From Bradyrhizobium commune (GTDB lineage: Bacteria; Pseudomonadota; Alphaproteobacteria; Rhizobiales; Xanthobacteraceae), in NCBI RefSeq assembly GCF_015624505.1, contig NZ_CP061379.1, forward strand, positions 5,766,001-5,830,000: 64,000 nt of DNA. Reading direction: 5' to 3'. Both the position numbers and the translations under genes were made by a program. Under the pieces are notes generated by a model. The model searched no databases, was not told the origin of the DNA, and saw nothing but the letters and a program-made list of their open reading frames with translations. This document shows positions 8,153-18,139 of the stretch, piece after piece. Within the stretch, counting starts at the first letter, position 1; every line of letters begins with the position of its first letter.

Positions 8153-10431
8153 TAGCTCGCCGCCCTCTGTTCACCGAGTTCCTGGAAGAACTGATGCACG
8201 TCGCCGGTTTTCTTGTAAATCGGCGACAGCGCCTCCGGCGCGAAATCATCGACCTCGACGACTTTTTTGACGGCCTCGTGAGCAACTGCAAGCTGTTCGC
8301 CCTCGGCCTGCGTGATCACGCCCTTGGCGACCGCCTCCTTCCAGTCACGGATATGCGCGGCGCGCATGCGCTTGGCGATCGCATCGGTGGCCGCCACCAG
8401 CTTGAACGCGCGCTCCAGCCGGGCGAAGCCGCCGTCGTCGTCGACATGGGCCATACCTGGCGTGAAGCGGTCGCGCACGGCCGAGGGCTCCAGCACGAGG
8501 CTTGCGCATTGGTGCACCACGCGGTCGGAGGGGCCAAGCACGCGGGCGCCAAAGGGCTGGACCACGAGCTTGAGAATGCCGGCGACGAAGCGGTTGGGCA
8601 GATTGGCGAGGATTTCCGCCAACCTGTTCTCGATGGTCTTGAAGCCGGACGCCATGCACCATTCGAGCGCGGCAAAGTCCTCCTTCTGCCGGCCCTCGTC
8701 TTGCCAGCGTTTCAGCGCGGCCGAGAGCAGATAGAGCTCGGAGAGGATATCGCCGAAGCGCGCCGACAGCATCTCCTTGCGCTTGAGCGCACCGCCGAGC
8801 GTGAGCAGCGCCATGTCGGCGCACAGCGCGAAGGCCGATGAATAGCGCGAGAGCTGACGATAGAATTGCGTCGCATCGCCCGCATCCGGTGCCGGCGCAA
8901 ACATGCCAAAGGTCCAGCTCCGGCCGAAGGCGCGGAACAGGTTCTGAAAACTGTGGCCGACATGTTTCCAGAATACCGTGTCGAAAGCGGTGAGCCCACG
9001 CTCGCGATCGGCGTCGGCCAAGGCATTCATCTCGTCGAGCAGATAGGGATGGGCGCGGATAGCGCCTTGGCCGAACACAATGAAATTGCGTGTCAGGATG
9101 TTGGCGCCCTCCACCGTGATGCCGACAGGCACGGCGCGATGCAGATTGCCGAGATAGTTTTGCGGCCCGTCGATCACAGCCTTGCCGCCATGAATGTCCA
9201 TGGCGTCGTCAACCGCGATCCGCATCCGCTCGGTCGCGTGCAGCTTCATGATGCCGGAGATCACGGCGGGATGAATTTCGGCATTCAGCGCCGCGCAAGT
9301 GAGCCGCCGCGCCGCGTCGAGCTGGTAGGCGGTGGCAACGATGCGCGCGAGCGGCTCCTCGACGCCCTCGAACTTGGAGATGGAGATGCCGAACTGCTCG
9401 CGGATGCGGGCATAGGCACCGGTGGTGCGCGCGGCATAGGCGGCACCTGCCGCCGACAGCGACGGCAGCGAGATACCGCGGCCGGCGGCGAGCGCCGTCA
9501 CCAGCATCTTCCAGCCCTGCCCGAGGCGCTCCTGGCCGCCAATGACATAGTCCAGCGGAATGAAGACATCGCGGCCCCAGTTCGGGCCGTTCTGGAACAC
9601 CTGCATCGCCGGCAGATGGCGATGGCCGATCTCGACGCCGGGCAGATTGGTCGGGATCAGCGCAGCGCTGATCCCGAGCTCTTCCTGATCCCCCACGAGG
9701 TGGGCGGGATCATAGGCCTTGAAGGCGAGACCCAGCAGCGTCGCGACGGGACCGAGCGTGATGTAGCGCTTGTGCCAGTTGAGCCTGAGGCCTGTGACCT
9801 CGCGACCTTCAAAAATGCCCTTGCAGATGATGCCGGTGTCGAGCATCGCGGCGGCGTCGGAGCCGGCCTCGGGGCTGGTAAGGCCGAAGCAGGGAATGTC
9901 GCGGCCGTCAGCGAGCCGCGGCAGCCAACGCTCCTGCTGCTCCTTCGTGCCGAAGCGCATCAAAAGCTCTCCGGGCCCGAGCGAGTTCGGCACCATCACG
10001 GTGACGGCGGCCGCGATCGAGCGGGTCGAGATCTTGCGCACGATTTCCGAATGCGCGTAGGGCGAAAAGCCGAGGCCGCCAAATTCCTTCGGAATGATCA
10101 TGCCGAAGAGTTTTTCGCGCTTGATGAAAGACCACACGTCTTGCGGCAGGTCGCGCCATTCCCAAAAAATCTTCCACTCGTCGAGCATGGCGCAGAGCTC
10201 GTCGACTGGACCGTTGAGGAAGGCCCGCTCCTCATCGGTGAGCGTCGCCTGCGGCACCTTCAAAAGCTTCCACCAGTCGGGATTGCCGGTGAAGAGATCG
10301 GCATCCCACCAGACGTCGCCGGCCTCGATCGCCTCGCGCTCGGTGTCGGACATCGACGGCAGCACGCCGCGCGCCCAGGAGAAGATCGGCTTCGTGATGG
10401 TGTCGCGGCGGAAGCTCATGGCGGACCTCAT
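8152..10431 (-). CDS. fadE: Acyl-CoA dehydrogenase, long FadE type
   Basis: 759 residues, about twice the length of ordinary acyl-CoA dehydrogenases and close to FadE. The segments FGMIIPKEFGGLGFSP, FGLTSPEAGSDAAAMLDTG and ITVEGANILTRN match the FadE group, with a C-terminal DUF1974-like extension of about 280 residues. It makes the first, FAD-dependent oxidation of acyl-CoA in beta-oxidation, probably at the membrane with electron transfer flavoprotein. It is first in the four-gene operon. ATG 10419 (MSFRRD) is an alternative start. Confidence 0.92.
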   Translation of the reverse strand: MRSAMSFRRDTITKPIFSWARGVLPSMSDTEREAIEAGDVWWDADLFTGNPDWWKLLKVPQATLTDEERAFLNGPVDELCAMLDEWKIFWEWRDLPQDVWSFIKREKLFGMIIPKEFGGLGFSPYAHSEIVRKISTRSIAAAVTVMVPNSLGPGELLMRFGTKEQQERWLPRLADGRDIPCFGLTSPEAGSDAAAMLDTGIICKGIFEGREVTGLRLNWHKRYITLGPVATLLGLAFKAYDPAHLVGDQEELGISAALIPTNLPGVEIGHRHLPAMQVFQNGPNWGRDVFIPLDYVIGGQERLGQGWKMLVTALAAGRGISLPSLSAAGAAYAARTTGAYARIREQFGISISKFEGVEEPLARIVATAYQLDAARRLTCAALNAEIHPAVISGIMKLHATERMRIAVDDAMDIHGGKAVIDGPQNYLGNLHRAVPVGITVEGANILTRNFIVFGQGAIRAHPYLLDEMNALADADRERGLTAFDTVFWKHVGHSFQNLFRAFGRSWTFGMFAPAPDAGDATQFYRQLSRYSSAFALCADMALLTLGGALKRKEMLSARFGDILSELYLLSAALKRWQDEGRQKEDFAALEWCMASGFKTIENRLAEILANLPNRFVAGILKLVVQPFGARVLGPSDRVVHQCASLVLEPSAVRDRFTPGMAHVDDDGGFARLERAFKLVAATDAIAKRMRAAHIRDWKEAVAKGVITQAEGEQLAVAHEAVKKVVEVDDFAPEALSPIYKKTGDVHQFFQELGEQRAAS

Positions 10432-10594
10432 GCATCGGCGCGGTTGTCGGGCATTTTAGCGGAAACTGGCTGGCGCGAGTGAACACTTCGCCTGCAAAAA
10501 GAAGCGAATTGACGCGGCCGGGCGGCCGCCCGGACCATAACGGCCGGGGTGTGGGGGCAGTTCCGGGAGGGGATTGGGCTGAATGTCTCCCCAC

Positions 10595-10689
10595 GTCATT
10601 CCGGGGCACGCGAAGCGTGAACCCGGAATCCATGCATCCGCAGAAGAATGGATTCCGGGCCCGTGCCTGACGGCGCGCCCCGGAATGAC
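10595..10689. repeat. Nested palindromic repeat (GTCATTCCGGGGC type)
   Basis: GTCATTCCGGGGC at 10595-10607 pairs with GCCCCGGAATGAC at 10677-10689. Inside, CCCGGAATCCAT (10622-10633) pairs with ATGGATTCCGGG (10648-10659). The element would fold into a long cruciform or RNA hairpin. It lies between the fadE promoter region and the end of the flavin reductase gene. Confidence 0.85.
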
Positions 10690-10702
10690 AGTGGGAGCGG
10701 GC

Positions 10703-11326
10703 CTAGTCCGGCCGGACCATCTCGAACATGTTTTCCGGCTTGATCTCGAAATAGTCGCCGCGGCGGCCGGCGCGCACGATCGGGCGGGCGGCGGCGGTCT
10801 GATAGACGCCGTCCTTGATCATGGCCTTGTCGATGTGGACGGCGACGACCTCGCCGAGCGTCAGCCAGGCGTCGGCCTCCTTGCCGTTGGCGCCCTTGAG
10901 GCGGACGATGTCGGAGACCTTGCACTCGAAGGCGACCGGGCTCTCACCGACCCGCGGCACGTTGACGAGCTTGCCGGGCACAGCGGTCAGCCCCGCGATC
11001 TCGAACTCGTCGACCTCGGGCGCAACATGCGCGGCGGTCGCGTTCATGTGCTTGGCGAGATCCATGGTGGCGAGATTCCAGACGAACTCGCCGGTCTGCT
11101 GGATGTTCTCGACCGAGTCCTTCCAGTGGGTGGAAGAGAAGCCGATGATCGGCGGCACGTAGCAGAAGGCGTTGAAGAAGCTGTAGGGTGCGAGATTGAC
11201 GTGGCCCTTGGTGTCGCGGGAGGAGATCCAGCCGATCGGCCGTGGCGCGATGATGGCATTGAAGGGATCGTGCTTGAGGCCGTGGCCCTTGGAGGGCTCG
11301 TAGAAGTGGAGGTCTTTATCGATCAC
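10703..11326 (-). CDS. Flavin reductase-like FMN-binding split-barrel protein
   Basis: 207 residues. FNAIIAPRPIGWISSRDTKGHVNLAPYSFFNAF is the hallmark of the flavin-reductase-like / DUF447-DIM6-NTAB group. Later GEVVAVHID and the C-terminal PIVRAGRRGDYFEI strand complete the split barrel. Members bind FMN and reduce it with NAD(P)H, or act as flavin-dependent decarboxylase-like proteins. No partner oxygenase is adjacent, so the substrate is unclear. It stands alone on the minus strand. Confidence 0.82.
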   Translation of the reverse strand: MIDKDLHFYEPSKGHGLKHDPFNAIIAPRPIGWISSRDTKGHVNLAPYSFFNAFCYVPPIIGFSSTHWKDSVENIQQTGEFVWNLATMDLAKHMNATAAHVAPEVDEFEIAGLTAVPGKLVNVPRVGESPVAFECKVSDIVRLKGANGKEADAWLTLGEVVAVHIDKAMIKDGVYQTAAARPIVRAGRRGDYFEIKPENMFEMVRPD

Positions 11327-11440
11327 GCGAGGTCTTCCCTGATCCTGGTAGCCCGCCAGCGCAACGCTGAACCATCCCGGATTGCGCCTCGCTCCATCCG
11401 GGCTCCGTCAGCCTGCTTATAGGAGAAATTCCAGCGCCCG

Positions 11441-12040
11441 TCAGTGGCGCGGCGACAGACCCGCGATGACGAAATCGATCATCTGGTCGATGGTCGGGCC
11501 CGGCTTGGTGGCGCACTGGGCGATCATCTGGGGGTGGAAGAAGCGCATCATCGCGGTGCAGGCGCACATGGAGGCCAGCTCCAGGTCCGGGGCCTCGAAC
11601 TCGCCGGAGGCCGCACCCTGCGCGATCATCTGGCCGATCGAGGTGGTGATCAGCTCCATATGGGCGACACAGACCTCCCAGTCCTCCTGCATCGCGATCT
11701 CGACCATCTCATGCAGCTTGTTGTCGCCGACATAACGCTCGGTGTTCATGCGATGGATGGTGGTGAGCAGCTCGCGGAATCGCTCCAGCACCGGACCGGG
11801 CTTGGCCACGATCCGCTGTGCCTCGAGCTCGACCTCGCCCATCAGCGAACGGGCCACCGCCTGGTGAATCGCCTTCTTCGATTCGAAGAAGCGATAGACG
11901 TTGGCGGGGCTCATCCTGAGCTCCTTGGCGATGTCGCCGACCGTGGTCTTCTGATAGCCGATCAGGCGGAACAGCCGCTCGGCCACCTCGAGGATACGGT
12001 CCCGGGTGTCGCCTTCGATATGTTCCGAAATCAGGGCCAT
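11441..12040 (-). CDS. TetR-family repressor of the RND efflux operon
   Basis: 199 residues. N-terminal HTH: RILEVAERLFRLIGYQKTTVGDIAKELRMSPANVYRFFESKKAIHQAV, the TetR pattern. The remaining ~140 residues form the ligand-binding/dimerisation part. It starts 33 bases after the stop of the RND pump gene and is transcribed in the same direction, as the last gene of an adaptor-pump-regulator operon. Autoregulation through the promoter upstream of the adaptor is the natural expectation. Ligand unknown. Confidence 0.88.
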   Translation of the reverse strand: MALISEHIEGDTRDRILEVAERLFRLIGYQKTTVGDIAKELRMSPANVYRFFESKKAIHQAVARSLMGEVELEAQRIVAKPGPVLERFRELLTTIHRMNTERYVGDNKLHEMVEIAMQEDWEVCVAHMELITTSIGQMIAQGAASGEFEAPDLELASMCACTAMMRFFHPQMIAQCATKPGPTIDQMIDFVIAGLSPRH

Positions 12041-12073
12041 CAGTCAGGACTCGTTCGTCAGTAGTCTTCTCAC

Positions 12074-15000
12074 TTATTCAGCCGCTTCAGCAAGCGGAAT
12101 TGCTGAATGGTCATCGCTGCCATGCTGCGACGCAGCAGGCTGTTCGGGCGTACCAGCCTCGTCCAGGCTCTTCCTGAACCACAGGGCATAGAGGCCCGGC
12201 AGGTACAGAAGCGTCAGGAATGTCGCGACGAACAGGCCACCCATGATCGTGATCGCCATCGGGCCCCAGAAAGCCGAGCGCGACAGCGGGATCATGGCGA
12301 GAATCGCGGCGAGCGCCGTGAGGACCACCGGGCGGGCGCGGCGGACGGTCGCTTCCACGATCGCCTCGCGGCGGGTCAGGCCGTGGGACACGTCGGTTTC
12401 GATCTGATCGACCAGGATCACCGTGTTGCGCATGATCATGCCGGCGAGCGCGATCAGGCCGAGCAGCGCCACGAAGCCGAACGGGGCGTTGGCCACGTTG
12501 AGGCCGAGCGAGGCACCGACGATGCCGAGCGGTGCGGTCAGGAACACCAGGAACAGGCGCGAGAAGCTCTGGAGCTGAATCATCAGCAGCGTCAGCATCA
12601 CCATGACCATCAGCGGGAAGAGGATGAAGATCGAGGCGTTGCCCTTGGCGGATTCCTCGAACGCGCCGCCCGGCTCGATGCGATAGGCCGGCTCGAGGCT
12701 GTCCTTGATGGCCTGGAGTTTGGGCGTGATCTGGTTGGTGACGTCGGGCGCCTGCACGCCGTCGATAACGTCGGAGCGCACGGTGATCGCCATGTCGCGG
12801 TTGCGCCGCCACATGATCGGCTCCTCGTGGGAGTACTCGATCTTGGCGATCTGCTGGAGTGGTACGGCCACGCCGTTCTTCGAGGTGATGGTGAGATCGC
12901 CGACGCCGCCGAGGTCGAGGCGCTCGGACGGGACCGCGCGGGCGACCACGCCGACCTTCTCGATGCCGTCGCGGATGGTCGTGACCTGCGCGCCGGAGAT
13001 CAGCAACGACAGCGCCTGCGACACGTCCTGCGGGGTCAGGCCCATGGCACGGGCGCGATCCTGGTCGACGACCAGCTTGAGGTAGGGCGACTGCTCGTTC
13101 CAGTCGAGCTGGACGTCCTTGACGTTCTTGTTCTCGCGCATGACGTCGCGGACCTGGTAGGCGATCTCGCGCACCTTGTTGGCGTCGGGACCGATCACGC
13201 GGAACTGCACGGGGAAACCGACCGGCGGACCGAAATTGAAGCGGTCGACGCGCACGCGTGCTTCCGTCAGCATGCCGTCGGCAACCGCACCCTCGATCTT
13301 GGCCTTGACGCGCTCGCGTGCCTCGACGCCCTTGGCGACGATGACGATCTCGGCAAAGGCCTCGTTCGGCAACTGCGGATTGAGGCCGAGCCAGAAGCGC
13401 GGCGAGCCCTGGCCGACATAGGCGGTATAGGTCTCGATATCCTTGTCGTCCTTGAGCAGCGTCTCGGCCTTCTTCACTGCCTTCTCGGTGACGTTGAAGG
13501 CAGTGCCCTCGGGCAGGCGCAGCTGGAGGAACAGCTCGGGCCGCTCCGACAGCGGGAAGAACTGCTGCTGGACGTGGCCGAAGCCGACGATCGAGGCGAT
13601 GAACACGCCGACGGTCGCGACCACCACCGTGATGCGGTGGTTGACGCACCATTGCACGATGGCGCGCAGGCCACGGTACATACGGGTCTCGTAGACCGCA
13701 TGCGGATCGTGATTGTGGTGTGCCTTCAGCTCCGGCAGCAGCTTGACGCCGATATAGGGCGTGAAGATCACCGCGACGAACCAGGAGGCGACCAGCGCGA
13801 TCGCCACGATCCAGAAGATGCTGCCGGCATATTCGCCGACCGCGGAATTGGCAAAGCCGATGGGGAGGAAGCCAGCGGCCGTGACCAGCGTTCCCGTGAG
13901 CATCGGAAACGCAGTGGATTCCCAGGCAAAGGACGCCGCGCGCATGCGGTCCCAGCCCTGCTCCATCTTCACCACCATCATCTCGACCGCGATGATGGCG
14001 TCATCCACGAGAAGACCGAGCGCGATGATCAGCGCACCCAGCGTGATGCGGTGCAGGTCGAGCGACATGGTGTTCATGACGATGAAGACGATGCCGAGCA
14101 CCAGCGGCACAGACATCGCGACCACGATGCCGGTGCGCCAGCCGAGGGCCAGGAACGAGACGAACAGCACGATGACGAGCGCTTCCATGAAGGAGTGCAC
14201 GAACTCGCCCACCGCATGCTCGACCACCTTGGGCTGGTCGGCGATCAGGTTGACGTCGATGCCCTGCGGCACGGCCTTCATGAATTCGGCGGTCGCCTTC
14301 TCGACGTCCTTGCCGAGCTCGAGGATGTTGGCGCCCTTGGCGGTGACGACGCCGATGCCGATCGCGGCCTTGCCTTCCTGGCGCACGACGAAGCTCGGCG
14401 GATCGACATAGCCATGGGTGACGGTGGCGATATCGCCGAGGCGGAACACGCGGCCATTGCTCTCGACCGGGGTCTCGGCCACCGCCTTGGCGCCGTCGAG
14501 CGCACCGGTGACGCGCAGCGGCACGCGCTGCGACGAGGTCTCGACCGTGCCGGCCGGCGTCACGTTGTTCTGCTTGGCAAGCGAATCGAACAGCGCCTGC
14601 GGCGTGATGCCCAGCGTGGCGAGCTTGGCGTGGCTGAACTCGACGAAGATGCGCTCATCCTGGTTGCCATACATGTCGACCTTGGTCACGCCCGGCACCT
14701 TGAGGAGGCGCTGGCGGAAACCTTCGGCGACCTTCTTGAGCTGAGCATAGTCAGCGCCGTCGCCGGTCATCATGTAGAGGATGGAATCGACGTCGGAGAA
14801 CTCGTCGTTGACGACGGGTCCGAGAATGCCGGAGGGCAGCTGGCCCTGCACGTCGACCAGCTTCTTGCGCAGCAGATAGAACAGATACGGCACGTCCTTG
14901 GGCGGCGTGGAATCGCGGAAGGTGACCTGGAGCGCGGTGAAGCCGGGCTTCGAATAGGTCTGCACCTTCTCGAAATAGGGCAGCTCCTGGATCTTCTTCT

Positions 15001-15211
15001 CGATGGGATCGGCGACCTGCGCCTGCATCTCCTGCGCGGTCGCGCCCGGCCACAGCACCGAGACGTTGACCACCTTCACCGTGAAGAACGGATCCTCGGC
15101 GCGACCGAGCTTCTGATAGGAGAAGAAGCCGGCGACGCCGAGCACGAGCATCAGGAACAGGACCAGCGTCGGATGGCTGACGGCCCAGGCCGAAAGGTTG
15201 AAGCGCTTCAT
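12074..15211 (-). CDS. RND multidrug efflux pump, inner-membrane permease
   Basis: 1045 residues, the standard RND length. One N-terminal membrane segment (VLFLMLVLGVAGFFSY) is followed by a large periplasmic domain, then a six-helix bundle containing the proton-relay pair in LLVDDAIIAVEMMVVKMEQG. The second half repeats the pattern (RNTVILVDQIETDV). The family exports hydrophobic drugs or solvents by proton antiport through a tripartite complex. A membrane-fusion adaptor is encoded upstream; no outer-membrane factor is present in the window, so a TolC-like protein elsewhere is needed. Substrate cannot be inferred. Confidence 0.93.
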   Translation of the reverse strand: MKRFNLSAWAVSHPTLVLFLMLVLGVAGFFSYQKLGRAEDPFFTVKVVNVSVLWPGATAQEMQAQVADPIEKKIQELPYFEKVQTYSKPGFTALQVTFRDSTPPKDVPYLFYLLRKKLVDVQGQLPSGILGPVVNDEFSDVDSILYMMTGDGADYAQLKKVAEGFRQRLLKVPGVTKVDMYGNQDERIFVEFSHAKLATLGITPQALFDSLAKQNNVTPAGTVETSSQRVPLRVTGALDGAKAVAETPVESNGRVFRLGDIATVTHGYVDPPSFVVRQEGKAAIGIGVVTAKGANILELGKDVEKATAEFMKAVPQGIDVNLIADQPKVVEHAVGEFVHSFMEALVIVLFVSFLALGWRTGIVVAMSVPLVLGIVFIVMNTMSLDLHRITLGALIIALGLLVDDAIIAVEMMVVKMEQGWDRMRAASFAWESTAFPMLTGTLVTAAGFLPIGFANSAVGEYAGSIFWIVAIALVASWFVAVIFTPYIGVKLLPELKAHHNHDPHAVYETRMYRGLRAIVQWCVNHRITVVVATVGVFIASIVGFGHVQQQFFPLSERPELFLQLRLPEGTAFNVTEKAVKKAETLLKDDKDIETYTAYVGQGSPRFWLGLNPQLPNEAFAEIVIVAKGVEARERVKAKIEGAVADGMLTEARVRVDRFNFGPPVGFPVQFRVIGPDANKVREIAYQVRDVMRENKNVKDVQLDWNEQSPYLKLVVDQDRARAMGLTPQDVSQALSLLISGAQVTTIRDGIEKVGVVARAVPSERLDLGGVGDLTITSKNGVAVPLQQIAKIEYSHEEPIMWRRNRDMAITVRSDVIDGVQAPDVTNQITPKLQAIKDSLEPAYRIEPGGAFEESAKGNASIFILFPLMVMVMLTLLMIQLQSFSRLFLVFLTAPLGIVGASLGLNVANAPFGFVALLGLIALAGMIMRNTVILVDQIETDVSHGLTRREAIVEATVRRARPVVLTALAAILAMIPLSRSAFWGPMAITIMGGLFVATFLTLLYLPGLYALWFRKSLDEAGTPEQPAASQHGSDDHSAIPLAEAAE

Positions 15212-15281
15212 CGCTCTCTCCGAAAAGACGATCCAATTGCCGAAACGACAGCCACTCTGTTCAAGGCGTCGTCGCGAGGCA

Positions 15282-15324
15282 GCGAAGCAATCCAGGGGGC
15301 TGGGCAGGTTCTGGATCGCTTCGC
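15282..15324. repeat. Palindromic repeat between adaptor and pump genes
   Basis: GCGAAGCAATCCAG (15282-15295) pairs with CTGGATCGCTTCGC (15311-15324), one mismatch. It lies within the 180-base gap of the RND operon, where a hairpin could modulate the adaptor:pump ratio. Otherwise the gap shows no gene. Confidence 0.65.
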
Positions 15325-15391
15325 CGCTTCAGCCTTCGCATTTGCGCTTGGGCCGAAACTCACCTCACACGACGTAACGCGTAAGAAACAC

Positions 15392-16498
15392 TCAGAACGA
15401 CAGTGACGACACGATCCGAACCTTCTGGCTCGGATCAAGCTTCTGCACGCCGAGGGCGACGATCTTGGCACCCTCTTCGACACCGCTGGTGACGACGACG
15501 TCGTTGCTCTCGTAAGACTTCACCACGACCGGCTTCAGCGCGACCGCGCCATTGTCGTCGACGACGTAGAAGGACGGCTTGCCGCCTTCGTTGAACAGCG
15601 CCGACAGTGGCAGCCGCGCGACGCGCTCGGTTGCGGCATCCGACAGCGTCAGCGTCGCGGTCATGCCGAGTGCGACCTTGTCGTCGGCTTCGGGCAGCGA
15701 GAATTTTGCGAGATAGGTGCGCGTGGCGGAGTCCGCTGTGGGCGCGATCTCGCGCAGCTTGGCCGTATATTTCTTGCCCGGCTCCGACCAAAGAGTGACG
15801 CTGGCGGCGCCCGACTTGGCACGTCCGACCAGCGTCTCAGGGATCGCGACGACCGCTTCCTTCTCGGCAAAGCGGGCGACGCGGATCGAGGTCTGGCCTG
15901 CGGCAACGACCTGGCCGGGCTCGATCAGCGTTGCGGTGACGACGCCACGGGCGTCGGCGTTGAGCGTCGCGTAGGAAAGGGAGTTCTTGGTCAGCTCGAC
16001 CGAGCGGACGGCGCGGTCGAGGCGCGCGCGGGCCTCGTCGGCGGCGGCGCGGCTCGAATCCATCGCCGCATCCGTGGTCCAGCCCTTGGCTTTCAGATCC
16101 TTGGCACGCTGCTCGGCAGCGGCGGCCTGCGCCAGCACACCGGTCGCGGCGGTCTGCTCGGCGACGGCCTGCTCAGCCTGGAGTTTCAGATCGACCTCAT
16201 CGAGGGTGGCGAGTGGCTGGCCGATCTCGACGGTCTGGCCGACTTCCACCAGGCGTTTCGCAACTTTACCCGCGACTCGGAACCCCAAGTCACTCTCGAT
16301 CCGGGGCCTGACCGTACCCACGAAGCTGCGCTCCGGGGTCTCGGCATCATAATGGGCGGTCGCGACCAGGACCGGCCGCGGCGGCTCGGCTTTTTGCGCC
16401 ACGGTATCGTTGCATCCGGCCAGGGAGGCTGCCATCAGGGCCAGCGACACACCTGCCAAGAGCCTGGAATAGCTCGACAAAACGGACCGGACGAACAT
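15392..16498 (-). CDS. RND periplasmic adaptor (membrane fusion lipoprotein)
   Basis: 368 residues from ATG 16498. The N-terminus has a lipoprotein signal ending in the lipobox SLAGC (residues 25-29 region), so it is anchored to the inner membrane. FVGTVRPRIESDLGFRVAGKV begins the barrel-sandwich/lipoyl domain. A helical hairpin (QAEQAVAEQTAATGVLAQAAAAEQ) and a second lipoyl half (NADARGVVTATLIEPGQVV) follow, then the beta-barrel. It links the RND permease to an outer-membrane channel. It is first in the operon, 180 bases before the pump. Confidence 0.92.
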   Translation of the reverse strand: MFVRSVLSSYSRLLAGVSLALMAASLAGCNDTVAQKAEPPRPVLVATAHYDAETPERSFVGTVRPRIESDLGFRVAGKVAKRLVEVGQTVEIGQPLATLDEVDLKLQAEQAVAEQTAATGVLAQAAAAEQRAKDLKAKGWTTDAAMDSSRAAADEARARLDRAVRSVELTKNSLSYATLNADARGVVTATLIEPGQVVAAGQTSIRVARFAEKEAVVAIPETLVGRAKSGAASVTLWSEPGKKYTAKLREIAPTADSATRTYLAKFSLPEADDKVALGMTATLTLSDAATERVARLPLSALFNEGGKPSFYVVDDNGAVALKPVVVKSYESNDVVVTSGVEEGAKIVALGVQKLDPSQKVRIVSSLSF

Positions 16499-16530
16499 CG
16501 GAAGACACTCCTGCGGCTGCGATGAGAGGA

Positions 16531-16570
16531 ATGTCAACTAATCACTGATAAAAGTCAATAATCGTCAGTC
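16531..16570 (-). promoter_or_regulatory. Probable promoter/operator region of the RND operon
   Basis: An AT-rich island directly upstream of the adaptor ATG. It holds the inverted pair ACTGA (16544-16548) and TCAGT (16565-16569), and on the minus strand a TTGACT hexamer reading toward the gene. It is the likeliest TetR target but no single perfect palindrome stands out. Confidence 0.35.
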
Positions 16571-16613
16571 ATCAGGAAAGCGTGATCGTTAAGGGGTGGT
16601 AACCCCTCTCTAT

Positions 16614-16727
16614 CGCCCTGGCGAAAGCCAGGGCCCATTACCCCGGAAGTCGATTATCTTGAGAGAACGTCTCCCCGCGTGCCCCAAGAGGAGCCGCGGG
16701 ATATGGGCCCTGGCTTTCGCCAGGGCG
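16614..16727. repeat. 24-bp perfect inverted repeat
   Basis: A 24-base arm at 16614-16637 (beginning CGCCCTGGCGAAAGCC) is exactly complementary to 16704-16727. Each arm also contains its own small palindrome CCTGGCGAAAGCCAGG. It lies between the efflux operon promoter and the end of the MFS gene. Confidence 0.9.
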
Positions 16728-16739
16728 ACATCTGAGCAG

Positions 16740-18071
16740 CTACCGCCCCTGTTCGACGAACTCGTGCTTGGTCTCGTGGCCACCCACGAACACCAGGATG
16801 CCGGCGATAAGGGGCAACACGGCAAGCACCAGAAGTCCCGTCGAGGTCTGACCGGTGGCTTCCTTGACCCAGCCGATCAGATACGGTCCGCCGAAGCCCG
16901 CGAGATTGCCGATCGAGTTGATCAGCGCGATGGCTCCGGCCGCGGCCGTGCCGGAGAGCCAGGAGGTCGGCAAGGTCCAGAACACGCCGAAGACACAGAA
17001 CACGCCGATTGCGGCGAAGGTCAGCGCCACCATCGTCATGGCGGGATCGGTGAGATAGCTGGAGATCGCGAGGGCAATCGCGATCAGGATCATGGGCGCG
17101 CCGACATGCATCACGCGCTCGCGTGTGGCGTCGGAATGCCGGGCCCACAGGATCATCGCAATGGTGCCGAACACATAGGGGATCGCGGTGACGAAACCGG
17201 TCTGGGCATTGCTGAGACCAAAGGCTTTCACGATCTGCGGCAGCCAGAACTGCATGCCGTAGAGCGCGCCGACGAAACCGAAATAGATCAGGCTCAGCAT
17301 GATCACCTTCGGTGAAGACAGCGCTTCGCCGAGCGTCAGATGCTTCACGGCCTGCTTGGCGGCGATCTCGGAATCGAGCCGCCCCTTGAGCCAGGCCTTC
17401 TGCTCGGCCGAGAGCCAGTCTGCCTTCTCCGGCTTGTCAGTGAGATAGAACCAGGTGACGATGCCGAGCAGCACCGAGGGGATGCCCTCGAGGATGAACA
17501 GCCACTGCCAGCCTTTGAGGCCCATCGCGCCGTCGAGCCCGAGCAGCAGGCCCGAGACCGGCGCGCCGATCACGGTCGAGATCGGCACGGCGACGGCGAA
17601 AGCCGCGAGGAAGCGGGCGCGATATTCGGCTGGATACCAATAGGTGAGATAGAGGATGATGCCTGGGAAGAAGCCGGCCTCGGCGACGCCGAGCAGGAAG
17701 CGCAGGACGTAGAAGCTCGTCGTGCCGCTCACCAGCGCCATCAGCGCCGAGATGATGCCCCAGGTCACCATGATGCGGGCAATCCAGCGGCTCGCGCCGA
17801 ACTTCTCCAGCGCCAGATTGCTCGGCACCTCGAAGATGAAATAGCCAATGAAGAAGATGCCGGCGCCCCAGGAGAAGATCAGCGGCGTGAACTTCAGCTC
17901 CGCGTTCATGGTCAGCGCGGCGAAGCCGAGATTGACGCGGTCGAGATAGGAGAAGAAGTAGGCCAGCACAAGAAACGGAATCAGGCGCCAGGAGATGGCG
18001 CGGATGGTCGAGGTCTCGATTTCCGACCTGGCAGCGCCGGCGGAACCGGCATAGGTCGTGGTCTGGCTCAT
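16740..18071 (-). CDS. MFS transporter, anion:cation symporter (ACS) type
   Basis: 443 residues with about 12 hydrophobic segments. IPFLVLAYFFSYLDRVNLGFAALTM is the ACS-family first-helix signature. RFLLGVAEAGFFPGIILYLTYWYP follows, and a central loop near residue 225 separates the halves. The family takes up organic anions such as tartrate, glucarate, phthalate or hydroxyphenylacetate with protons. The substrate is not readable. A LacI regulator and a dehydrogenase lie beyond the next gene, but the LacI palindrome is absent from the short region upstream of this gene. Confidence 0.88.
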   Translation of the reverse strand: MSQTTTYAGSAGAARSEIETSTIRAISWRLIPFLVLAYFFSYLDRVNLGFAALTMNAELKFTPLIFSWGAGIFFIGYFIFEVPSNLALEKFGASRWIARIMVTWGIISALMALVSGTTSFYVLRFLLGVAEAGFFPGIILYLTYWYPAEYRARFLAAFAVAVPISTVIGAPVSGLLLGLDGAMGLKGWQWLFILEGIPSVLLGIVTWFYLTDKPEKADWLSAEQKAWLKGRLDSEIAAKQAVKHLTLGEALSSPKVIMLSLIYFGFVGALYGMQFWLPQIVKAFGLSNAQTGFVTAIPYVFGTIAMILWARHSDATRERVMHVGAPMILIAIALAISSYLTDPAMTMVALTFAAIGVFCVFGVFWTLPTSWLSGTAAAGAIALINSIGNLAGFGGPYLIGWVKEATGQTSTGLLVLAVLPLIAGILVFVGGHETKHEFVEQGR

Positions 18072-18139
18072 GGCTTCCCCCTTGGGTTGTTGCTTTTATG
18101 GGCTGAGGGGCGGTTTTCAGCATCGCGGGCGAAGAGTCA

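Noticed and set aside
12107..15406. Long open frame (about 1100 codons) on the plus strand opposite the RND pump
   Set aside because: Low-complexity Asp/Arg/His-rich translation typical of the antisense of a high-GC gene; the minus-strand RND protein is unmistakable.
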